DNA of 64,000 nt from Clostridia bacterium (lineage in GTDB: Bacteria; Bacillota; Clostridia; Christensenellales; Aristaeellaceae), in assembly GCA_017552615.1 (NCBI GenBank), contig JAFZPI010000043.1, positions 1-64,000 of the forward strand. Direction: 5' to 3'. Shown piece after piece: positions 7,936 through 17,500 of this stretch. The notes below the pieces were generated by a model. The model searched no databases and had not been told where the DNA came from. It saw only the letters and a list, made by a program, of their open reading frames with translations. The position numbers and the translations under genes are program-made. The stretch's first letter is position 1. Each line of letters begins with the position of its first letter.

Positions 7936-8868
7936 TCAGAGAAGGGTTATCAGTTCATCCCTGATCCCGTCGAGACGCGGATCACTCAAACCAAAGTCCA
8001 TGCCCTTATACGTCCAGGCGCATCGTGCGATCCCATAGCGCTCAAACACCGAATGAATGGTCCGGTACCAGCGCAGGATATCCTCCGGCGACGCGATGTC
8101 GATCACGCCGTATTCGCCGCAGTACAGGGGCTTGCCATTGCGCTTCATGATATTCACCGCCGGCTCGAAGATGCCCTCAAAATAGCTCTCCGTCGCGCCG
8201 GATTCGTCAAACGCGACGCGGGCGTCACGGTCCAGGAACGGCACCCAGTAGGCTCCCTGATGCGTAAACGGCAGCGGCAGATAGCAATGGAAGTTGAGGA
8301 TCACCCGGTCATCCTCCGGAATCGCAATGGTCGGCACGGCATAAGCCGAGTTGTTGTCATACCCGCCCACCAGGATCCAGCTCTGCGGCGCGATAGTCCG
8401 GATGCGGCGGATGCACTCCCCCGCTATGCGGTTCCAAGCCGGCATATAGGACGCATCCGTCACTTCGTTCAGCAGTTCAAAAGCCACATCCTCATGGAGA
8501 CTCCCCCACCGTCTGGCCATTTCCGTCCACAGGCTGTAGAACATCTCCTGATAGGTTGGATTGTCAAAGAACCCGCTCTCCGCTTCGCCCTGGTCAAAGG
8601 AAAAGCCGCGCGTCTTATGTAAGTCCAGCACGATCTTCAGCCCGTTTGCGCGGCACCATCCGATCGCACGATCGACCCGGTCATAGCCGTCTGCACATTC
8701 CAGTACATTGTAATCAATGGGAAGACGCACATGGTCCAGTCCCCAGGAAGCGATCTTCCGGATATCCTCCTCCTTAATGAAATTGTCCAGCCGATCCTCC
8801 GAATAATCACATTGAGACAACCATCCGCCAAGGTTCACACCTTTGCGAATCCCGAAACTCTGCTGCAT
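7936..8868 (-). CDS. Glycoside hydrolase family 5 (cellulase-like), cytoplasmic
   Basis: A 310-residue (beta/alpha)8 retaining glycosidase. GVNLGGWLSQ lies near the N-terminus. The proton donor is Glu135 in AFELLNEVTD and the nucleophile is Glu252 in LYCGEYGV; HVRLPIDYNVLE and FHCYLPLPFTHQG are further GH5 landmarks. There is no signal peptide, so it probably acts on imported oligosaccharides (beta-glucosides or mannosides; exact substrate not readable). I chose the ATG at 8868 because GGGAGG precedes it by seven bases; the longer frame from 8901 has no such site and overlaps the promoter (8900-8929). It faces the sigma operon convergently. Confidence 0.92.
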   Translation of the reverse strand: MQQSFGIRKGVNLGGWLSQCDYSEDRLDNFIKEEDIRKIASWGLDHVRLPIDYNVLECADGYDRVDRAIGWCRANGLKIVLDLHKTRGFSFDQGEAESGFFDNPTYQEMFYSLWTEMARRWGSLHEDVAFELLNEVTDASYMPAWNRIAGECIRRIRTIAPQSWILVGGYDNNSAYAVPTIAIPEDDRVILNFHCYLPLPFTHQGAYWVPFLDRDARVAFDESGATESYFEGIFEPAVNIMKRNGKPLYCGEYGVIDIASPEDILRWYRTIHSVFERYGIARCAWTYKGMDFGLSDPRLDGIRDELITLL

Positions 8869-8899
8869 GGAAAAACCTCCCTGCTTATTTGATGGCAAC

Positions 8900-8929
8900 A
8901 TTATACATCATGGGAAACAAGTGTGACAA
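8900..8929 (-). promoter_or_regulatory. Promoter of the GH5 gene
   Basis: On the minus strand: TTGTCA (8924-8929), 18-bp spacer, perfect TATAAT (8900-8905), about 32 bp before the start codon. It has the same -35 hexamer as the ppdK promoter. Confidence 0.75.
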
Positions 8930-8950
8930 GAGGTGATTTTCGCGATAATC

Positions 8951-8976
8951 AAAAGCGCCGGCAAAACCGGCGTTTT
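8951..8976 (-). terminator. Terminator of the DUF4298 gene
   Basis: CGCCGG and CCGGCG arms around CAAAA with flanking A and T runs, starting a few bases after the DUF4298 stop codon. On the minus strand the hairpin is followed by CTTTTG. Confidence 0.7.
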
Positions 8977-8980
8977 AATG

Positions 8981-9259
8981 TCAACTCTCAGCATTCCCGA
9001 TCCGCTCTTCATACTCCATCAGCGCATTATAGAGTGCGTCTTCGGAGAGAACTCCGCGCGGAAGGTCCGCAGGAAGCTCGCCCGCCTCATCGGCTTCGAA
9101 GTCAGAGCGCCACTGACCACCACTGTAGTAGTCGTCGAGAATGCGGACGTCTTCTTTGATGGATTCTGTTGGGGAGTGATCGGATGCGAGCCAAGCCAGG
9201 AGGTTGTTCAGGCGGGCTTCCATTTCGCGGATGCGGGGAATTATGGATTTGTCTATCAT
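8981..9259 (-). CDS. DUF4298 domain protein
   Basis: A 92-residue soluble acidic protein. Its C-terminal half matches my memory of the DUF4298 signature: LDDYYSGGQWRSDFEADEAG followed by LPRGVLSEDALYNAL. The N-terminal half is a probable coiled helix (IIPRIREMEARLNNLLAWL). Function of the family is unknown. The ATG at 9259 (MIDKSII) is chosen over the upstream frame opening at 9340, whose extra residues are low-complexity and lie in the intergenic hairpin region. It is downstream of, and in the same orientation as, the solute-binding protein gene. Confidence 0.75.
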   Translation of the reverse strand: MIDKSIIPRIREMEARLNNLLAWLASDHSPTESIKEDVRILDDYYSGGQWRSDFEADEAGELPADLPRGVLSEDALYNALMEYEERIGNAES

Positions 9260-9291
9260 TGAAATACCCTTCAGATTGTCTTTTGAGAAAG

Positions 9292-9320
9292 TCCCGCCTC
9301 CAGACAACCCGGAAGCGGGA
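9292..9320 (-). terminator. Hairpin downstream of the solute-binding protein gene
   Basis: TCCCGCCTCC (9292-9301) pairs with GGAAGCGGGA (9311-9320) with one mismatch and a 9-base loop. On the minus strand it is followed by CTTTCTC, a poor T-tract, so it may be a partial terminator or an mRNA-stabilising hairpin. Confidence 0.45.
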
Positions 9321-9349
9321 AATGGTTTTGATGAATTCACTTCTCCTAA

Positions 9350-11452
9350 TTACTCAGCATCGTTTGCACGCTGCGGCGGCGTCCAAACAGCCTCCAGGAT
9401 TGCCTGCGTCCAGGTCACATGCCCGACAATGTTGTAGTTCTGCAGTTCGGGCACGTTGAAGTCGTAGTAGATGTTGGAGTAGATCGGGATCGTCGGCAGG
9501 ACTTCGTTGTAGCGCTCCTGGAAGGCAACCCACTTGGCCACATAGTCGTAGATGTCCTTCGGGTCCGTCTTGCGCATGTTGACCGCGCGCCAGTAGAGAT
9601 CCTCGTCATCCGAATACGTGTTGTTCCACATCTGATGGTTGGCGCTGGTATCCGTGGAGTATGTGATGGACGGGTCCACGATCACGTGGAAGTTTGTCGC
9701 CAGATAGATCATGTCCGTCGTGCGATCCGCCTCGCGGTAGTAGGCCGCGAAGAGTTCTTCCATCGGTGCCGGGACAAGTGTCAGTTTGATACCGCACTTG
9801 TTCAGGTTATCGATGAAACGCTCCTGGATCGTATCCACGATGTGGTTTCCTTCCGGGTAGAGCATGCTCAGGTCCAAGGCGACCAGTTCGCCGTCGATCA
9901 TCTTGCAGCGGACGTCGTCTACATCGGGATTGTAAGTTTCACCTGACAGATTCAATGTCCAGCCAGCTTCATCCAGTAAAGCGTTGGCGTGATCCGTGTC
10001 CACCTTGTACTCGGTGAGCGTCTCGATCGTCAGGAGATCCCAGGCAGCCACTGCCTGCTTGTACTCTTCCTCTGTCTTGACATAAACGTTGCGGAACTTC
10101 CGCCAGTCGTCCGGCTCATGGATCTCGTCGCCGACGAAGTTGATCGGGTACTCGATCTTACCGGTCACCAGCTTGTATTCCCATTGCTCGATGCCATAAT
10201 AACCATCCACACGGAAGCCGTATTCCTGGCAATAATCTTCCGTCAGTCCATCCCGGTCCATGCACCATGCAATCGCCTGGCGGACTTCCTTGTCGTGAAC
10301 TGTCGGCCACTCAAAGGTAAAGGTCAGGAAGGAGAGTCCGATTCTCGGATAATCGGTCGCCTGGGTCCTGGTCGCCAGCATGTCGTGGATCGCATCGGCA
10401 TAGACCACCTTGTTGACCAAGTGCATCCTGCCCTCTGCGAAGTCCTCGACCAGTGTTTCGTAGTCCGCCAGCGTGAAAGCGATCTTTTCGATAGTCGGGA
10501 TCACGAGATTATAGGTGACAGTCTCGCCTTTGCTGTTTTTGTACGACACAGTCTCAAAGTGAGCACCGTTTGCGTTCCCTGGAAGGGAATTGTGATACCA
10601 TGCGCCTTTGAAGTAAGGGTTCAGTTCAAAGTGGCAGGTCACGCCGTCATAGGCCGTCAGCACATACGGGCCGCAAGTCAGGGACGGGTGGCTGTTGTAG
10701 CCAGTTTCGGGGTCAAGAATCGTTTTCTTCAGGAGTTCTGCCGTAAAAACAGGTTCTGTGACATTCTCGTCTTCGTTTCCAATGTAGACTTCCGCGTACT
10801 CGTTGGTACAGACCTTGCAGCCGGGGGCGATGACCGAAATCGGGTATGGCGCACACAGCAGCAGGCCGGTCTCATAGAAGTACGGGAGGAAATTGTGGTC
10901 CAGGGTAATGGCCAACTGGTGATCGCTGAGGACCTGGACACCGCGCAGGGCCTGTTCTTTGCCTGACATGTACTCGTAATAGCCAAGGATGTGCTCGCAG
11001 CGGTAAATCTTGCCGCCGATCTGCTCGATCTCCGGGGCCATCAGGAGCAGCAGGGAGAAGGCATAGTCCCATGCGGTGATCGGGGTTCCGTCGCACCAGT
11101 AGAGGTCATCAGCCAAAGCCATGTAGTAAGTGCGGTTGCCGACCTCGTCCTCGACCACCTGGACGTCCGTCACGACACTCGGGTCGAAGACGTAAACGCC
11201 CTGGTTCTGGTCCCAGTTGACGAGGTTATAGCCGTGGATCAAGGCGCGCACGTCAATGTCGGCTGTGTCGTTGCCGAACATCTCGGTGAAGAAATCACCC
11301 TTGGTGATCGTCGGGTGTCCCACGATCAGTTCGTCCGGAGCGAACTCCGGTTCCTCCGCTGTGCCTTCCGCAAACGCCGCAAGCGGCAGAAGCGCACAGG
11401 TCAGCACCAGCGCCAACAGGAGGGACAGGTACTTTTTCATTGTGGTTTTCAT
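9350..11452 (-). CDS. ABC transporter solute-binding protein, peptide/nickel type (SBP_bac_5), orphan
   Basis: A 700-residue secreted family-5 solute-binding protein. It has an N-terminal signal peptide ending AFA near residue 28. Family features follow: YMALADDLYWCDGTPITAWDYAFS (the conserved 'W.DG.p.ta.D' region), VRQAIAWCMDRD, and the late domain with ANALLDEAGW. It would bind oligopeptides or similar solutes, but no permease or ATPase gene is adjacent, so its transporter must be encoded elsewhere. The only cysteine in the signal region (LVLTC) has Thr at -1 and is not a normal lipobox, so membrane attachment is unexplained. The start at 11452 has AAAGGAG ten bases upstream. It lies 90 bp downstream of the giant adhesin gene with no clear promoter between, so read-through transcription is possible. 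Confidence 0.9.
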   Translation of the reverse strand: MKTTMKKYLSLLLALVLTCALLPLAAFAEGTAEEPEFAPDELIVGHPTITKGDFFTEMFGNDTADIDVRALIHGYNLVNWDQNQGVYVFDPSVVTDVQVVEDEVGNRTYYMALADDLYWCDGTPITAWDYAFSLLLLMAPEIEQIGGKIYRCEHILGYYEYMSGKEQALRGVQVLSDHQLAITLDHNFLPYFYETGLLLCAPYPISVIAPGCKVCTNEYAEVYIGNEDENVTEPVFTAELLKKTILDPETGYNSHPSLTCGPYVLTAYDGVTCHFELNPYFKGAWYHNSLPGNANGAHFETVSYKNSKGETVTYNLVIPTIEKIAFTLADYETLVEDFAEGRMHLVNKVVYADAIHDMLATRTQATDYPRIGLSFLTFTFEWPTVHDKEVRQAIAWCMDRDGLTEDYCQEYGFRVDGYYGIEQWEYKLVTGKIEYPINFVGDEIHEPDDWRKFRNVYVKTEEEYKQAVAAWDLLTIETLTEYKVDTDHANALLDEAGWTLNLSGETYNPDVDDVRCKMIDGELVALDLSMLYPEGNHIVDTIQERFIDNLNKCGIKLTLVPAPMEELFAAYYREADRTTDMIYLATNFHVIVDPSITYSTDTSANHQMWNNTYSDDEDLYWRAVNMRKTDPKDIYDYVAKWVAFQERYNEVLPTIPIYSNIYYDFNVPELQNYNIVGHVTWTQAILEAVWTPPQRANDAE

Positions 11453-11542
11453 GATACGCTATCTCCTTTCCGTGTTGTACAGCCGTCTCCCCTTCCCTCC
11501 TCCGCATCGGAAGGAGGGAGAGGATCGGGCCTGCGCTGTCGA

Positions 11543-14500
11543 TTAATCGTAGCAGTCGCCGACGTGGTTGATGATGACGATGCCCTGTGCGGGTTCAGGC
11601 TCTTCCGGCGGCTTGCCCGGGCGTCCGGGGATCGTGTTGGTGAAGGTGGTCGTTGTGCGATCCACCACAACACTCTTCTGCTTGTAGCCCAGGATCTCCT
11701 GCTCGGTCCAGGTGTAGACAATCTCTTTGCCGTCCTTGTACTTGGGCAGGTTGTCGATCGTGGCTGTCCAGCCGTTCTCCTCATTCAGGACAACGGTCAT
11801 GCCGTTGGAGAGTCTTGCCCAGATGCTGGTGGGCCTCATCTTCTGCTTGTTGTTGTTGTCCTCCCAGACCTTCACAACCGTCACGGAGATCAGTTCCGGA
11901 TTGTGCGTGTTGGTCAGGGTGGTCAGGTTGCCGATGGTCTTCTGGCTGGTCAGCGTGTAGCCCTCAGTGAAGGCTTCATCCCAAGTGTACGCGATCTGGC
12001 GGGTCCCGACATAGAGCGGGAGGTCCGTGACCTCAGCCGTCCAGTCATTGCCGTCATTCAGCGTGACCACGGTGACCGGCTTGCCGTCCGCAAGCAGCGT
12101 GACGAGCAGCTGATCGGGACGGGACCCGTCGAGATCCTCCATGTCGTCCCAAACCTTACGGATCAGGACCGAGGTGTTGGAGTTCTCGTAGTTGTTCACG
12201 AGTGCGACCGTTGCGGTCTCACCCTTGGCGACCTTCGTCGTGCCGGACGTCGTGGAGGACGACAGCAGCAGGAGGTTCGCAGCCAGGTAAGCCGGGTTCG
12301 TCTCGTAGACCATGTAGGCGCCTACGGGGATGTTCTCGAAGGTGTACTTGCCATCGGTGAACTTGTCGTAGGTCACGGTCTCGTCGAAGCCGTTCGGGCC
12401 GAACACGCGGAAGGTGAGCATGCTCACGTCGTCCGTCGGGTTCACGCCGGAGAAGGTCTTCTCAATCGTGAGGTTGCCGAGGTCCTCGTCATACTTGTTG
12501 GTCAGGGTGACGGTGACCGTCTTGTTCTTCGCCACGGTGGCACTGCCGGTGGTCACGCTCTCGGTGTTCAGGGTGTAGCCTGCGATCAGCTTACCGGCGT
12601 TGGTCTCCTCGACCTTGTACTCGCCCACCGGCAGGTTCTTGATCGTCATGCGTCCGCCGCTGAATTCCGCGTAGGATACCGTGTTGGTGTAGCCGTCCGG
12701 GCCGGTGATCTTGAAAGTCAGGCCGTTCAGGTTTGCACCCTCCGGCGTGCCTTCGAAGTTCTTGACCAGGGTCAGGCTGCCCTTGTCCTGCTCGTAGATG
12801 TTGAGCAGGAGGACCGCACTCGTCTCGGCCACAAGGACATCGGCGGTGCCGGTGGTCACGCTGGCCTTGAGCAGGGTGTAGTTCGGGATCAGGCTGTCCG
12901 CGTTGGTCTCCTCGACGGTGTACGTGCCTGCAAACAGGTCACTGATGGTGTAAGCACCGTCGGTGAACTTGTCGTAGGTCACGGTCTCATCGTAGCCGTT
13001 CGGGCCGGTGATGTGGAAGGACAGGCCGCTGAGATCGGCGTCGTCCGGATTGCCCGCGAAGGTCTTGAGGATCGTCAGGGCTCCCAGGTCAGGCGCGTAC
13101 TCGTTCTTCAGCGCAATGCTGCCCGCCGTGGTCTTGCTCACCTCGCTGCTGCCCTCCGTCACAGAGGTCGCGAGCAGGTGATACTGGTCGATCAGGGTTT
13201 CCGCGTTGGTCTCTTCCACCTTGTAAGTGCCTTCGACCAGGTCGTCGAGACGGTATGCACCTTCGGTGAACTCGCTGTACTTCACGGTCTTCTTGTACCC
13301 ATTCGGGCCGGTGACGGTGAACTCCAGGTTGCTCAGGTCGGCATCCGCGGGATTGCCGGTAAAGGTCTTGGTGATGGTCAGGCCGCCGTAGCGCTCGTTA
13401 TACTCGTTGTTGAGTTCAACAGTCTCTTCAGCGTCTTTGACCAGGGTCGCTTCGCCGTTCGTCGTACCCTTTGTGAAGTCGTAACCGTAGCTGTCGAGGA
13501 GTTTCTCGTAGTCATACTCGGTGACCTTGTAGGTACCGACCGGCAGGTTCTTCACGGTGAAGGTTTCTTCACCGGCGAACTGTGCGTAGTAGACTGTGAT
13601 CTTTTCGAAGTCCTTGACATCTTCGCTGGTGATCTCGAAGCGGAGGCCGCTCTTGGCGCCGTCCGGCACCTTGGTGGTTCCGTCGATCTTCCAGGTCTTC
13701 TTCAGGATCAGGCTGGCGTAATCGCGTTCGTAGTTGTTCTTCAGGACAACCGTGACTTCCGCATCCTTGGCGGTCGTCGCCGATCCGCTCGTCACGCTGG
13801 GTACAGAAGCGTTCACGCTGTAGCCTGTGATCAGGCCTTCGTTGTTGGTCTCCTTGACGGTGTAGGTATCAATCGGCAGTTCCTTGATGATCAGGCGGCT
13901 GCCATCGGAGATGGTCAGTTCGACCTTATCTTCATCCTTGGTCTTGTCGGTGATGATACCCTTGCCGTCCTTCACGTCGACATAGTAGCCGGCGCTGTTC
14001 TGGACCGTCACCTTCAGCTGCTTCATCTCATCCGTGTTCACAGCGTCCGCGGGAGAGAAGCACCATTCCTTCGCGATGACCAGGTCGCCCAGGTCTTCCT
14101 CGTAGGTGTTCTTCATCTCGATCGTAGCTTCGTCGTCCGCCTTGACGGCCGCGCTGCCGGTGATCTCGCTGTCGGTCACATTCAGGGTGTAGTTGGTGAT
14201 CAGTTCAAACGCGTTCTCCTCAACGACGGTGTACTTGCCGGGAATCAGATCCTCGATCTCATACTTGCCGTCCTTGAACTCGCTGTACTTGACCGTCTCT
14301 TCGTAGTCCGGACCGGTGATGGTGAACTCGAGGTTCTTGATATCATCCATGTCCTCGACATTCTCGGAGAAGGTCTTGGTGATGACCAGCTTGCCCGTGA
14401 GGTACGTGTTCGTGATGGTCGTGACACCAGTCTTTTCATCGACCGTCAGTTCCATCGCATAGCCTTCGGGTACGGTGGACTCAGCCCAGCTGTACACGAT

Positions 14501-17500
14501 CTCTTTGCCGTCCTTGTACTTCGGCAGATCCTCGCGCTTGGCTGCCCAGCTGTTGCCCTTGTTCAGGATCTCGGTGCCGATGGTCTCGCCATCCGCCTTG
14601 AGTTCCACCACAATGCTCTCAGGCTGCTTCTTGTGTTTGTTGTCGTTGTCGACCCATACCTTCTTGACTTCCGTCTCGGTGGTCTCGGGTTCATGTGTGT
14701 TGGTGAGCGTCGTCACATAGCCGACCGTCTCGTTGCTGGTCAGCGTGTAGCCTTCATACTCACCCTCGGTCCAGGTGTAGGTGATTTCCTTGCCTTCATT
14801 GTACTTCGGCAGGTCTTTCACCGTCGCCGTCCAGTTGTTCGAATCGTCCAGCTGCACGGTCTGGCCGTCGCTCAGGGTCGCCGCGATGGACTTCGGACGT
14901 TTGCCGTCGTTGTTCTCATCGTCGTCCCAGACCTTCAGCACGGTGACCTCGACGGTCTCGGGGGTGTGGGTATTGGTGACGGTGAAGCCTCCCTTGCCGT
15001 CGGCTTCAGCCTTGAAGGTGTAGCCTTCCGGCACGTTGATCTCGCGCACGGTGTAGGTGATGTCCTTGCCATCGGCCTTTACCGGCAGATTCTCGAAAGT
15101 GTAGCTCCAGGTGTTGGCCTCGTTGAGGATGGCCTCAGCGGTCGGCACACCGTCAGCCAGGAGTTCGACGGTGACAGCCTCGGGACGGATGCCGTCCTGG
15201 TTGTCCTCATCTTCCCAGACCTTCTCGACCGCGATCTCGGTCAGTTCAGGCGCATGCACGTTGGTCAGAGAAGTGATCCTGGTTTCCAGATCGGCTTCCA
15301 CCATCTGGAGTTCGAAGTCACCGAGTTTTAGCGGTGTTGCGTCAACCAGCGTGTAACCGGCTTCCTCGAGATCATCCGCAAACTCTGCCCAGTAGTACTC
15401 GATTTCTTTGGTATTCTCATACCTCGGCAGGCCTGTGATGACCTTCGCCCAGTTGTTGCTTTCATCAAGCGTGTACTTGTTGATGAGACCATACGACACT
15501 TCGCCGTTTTCTTCCGTGTACTTCCTGAGGAGGTAGGCAGTGATCTCGTCAGGCCGCTGGCCGTCGCGATCATTGTCGTCATCCCAGACCTTGAGCACCG
15601 TCAGGCAGAACCTCTCGATGTCGTAGGTATTGGTGATGTACGTGACGCCATCCTCAATCTCGTACTCGGTGATGGTGTAGCCATCCGGGATGCTCTTCTC
15701 GACCCATGTGTAGGTCTGCTTCACGCCGTCCGCATAGAGCGGCAGGTCCGTGACGCTCAGTTTCCAGACCCAGTCATAGCCATCGCTCACTTCAAACGTT
15801 GCGGTGTACTGCGGGTCTGTGCTCTTCGCGCCCTTGTAGTCCTTGCTGACGACGAACTCTTCGTAGACCTCGTTGTTCGCCATCAGAACCAGCGTGATCG
15901 TCTCCGGACGCGGGTCCTTGTTGTACGGGGTGTCTTCCCAGGTCTTGATGACCTTGGTTTCAGTCGTCAGACCTTCGTGAATATTGGTGATGGTTTCACC
16001 GTTCTTGACCTCGTCAATGCCGTCCTTGGCCTCGTATGCATCGATCTCGTCTTCCTTGACGGTGTAGACGATTTCGGTTCCATCCGCGAACTTCGGTAGG
16101 TTCTCAAAGGTCACGGTGTAGGTGTTGTCACCGTTGTCGGTCACAGTCTTGGTCATCGGCGCCACAATCGTGACTTCCGCCGTGCCGTTCATCAGGTGCA
16201 CGCTCTCCGCGTACTCCGCGGCGCTCGGACGGTAGCCGTCGTTGTTGCTGTCGTCAGCCCATTCCTTCGTGATCTCGATCTTAGTGGTCTCGGGCGTGTA
16301 ACTGTTCGTCAGGGTCGTGATCGTGCCGTTCACGGAAGTGTCGGTCAGCGTGTAGCCTTCCGGCAGCTTGCCTTCGGTCCAGGTGTAGACGATCTCGGTG
16401 CCCTTGTCATACTTCGGCAGGTTCTCTACCTTAGCAGTCCAGTCATTCGCCTCGCTCAGGGTGACTTCTGTACCTTCGCTCAGGGTCACGGTCAGAGTAT
16501 CGGGCCGCTTGCCGTCCTGGTTCTTAGCGTCATCCCAGACCTTCTTGACCGTCGCTTCGGTCTCTTCGGGCTCATGCTTGTTTGTGATTTCCACCTTGAA
16601 GGTATTCTCGTCGGCGTTATCCACCGCACCCACCGTCACGGTGTAGCCCTTGATCTCATATTCCTCGAAGGTATACTTGATCGCTTTGCCATCGGCGTAC
16701 TTCGGCAGACCGTCTTCGCTGTAGGTCCAGCTGTCGCTGGTGCCGCCGAAGCGAACCGTCTTCACAAACTTGCCGTTCGCCAGCAGTTTCACGTCCACGT
16801 GATCCGGACGGACGCCGTCCTGGTCAGATGCGTCGTCCCAGGTCTTTGTAATCTCGATGCTCACCGTCTCGGGCACATGTCTGTTGGTGAAGATCGTTGT
16901 CGTTCCTTCGAGCTCGGTGTCGACCAGTTCATAGTGATCCGGTACGGTCTCCTCGAAGACGTACTTGATCTCTTCCCCGGCCTCATGCTTCGGCAGCAGT
17001 TCTGTTGTGATGGTCCAATTGTTCGTCAGTTTCAGCTCATAGGTGTTAACCTCTGTCTTCGAAGCACCCTCGCCCTTGTAAAGCGTGATGATGACCTTCT
17101 CAGGCCTGAAGCCTTCGCTATCGTTGTCATCGTCCCAGAACTTGACCGCTGTCAGCGTGACAAACTCGGGTTCATAGCTGTTGGTGATGGTGGTTGTCCA
17201 AGCGGTCTCACCGTCTTTGGTTTCCTTGGCTGTTACACTGCCAATCAGCACGTAGTCGCCCAGATCGCTGGTGTCTTCCAGCCAGCTGTATGCGATTTCG
17301 TCGCCCTTGGCATTGTACTTGTCAAGACCCTCTTCGGTGTACGTCCAGTCGTTGCCCGCGTTCAGCTCCACAGTCTTGATCGCCGTGATGTTGTCCGCGT
17401 ACAAGGTCACCATCAGCTTCGTCGGCCGCAGACCCAGCTCGTCGTTCTTGTCATTCCAGACCTTCACGACGGTGCTTTCGGTCTTCTCGTCCTCGTGCTT

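Noticed and set aside
11470..11540. Imperfect C/T-rich hairpin between the giant gene and the solute-binding protein gene
   Set aside because: It needs mismatches and G-T pairs and has no T-tract, so I do not call it a terminator.
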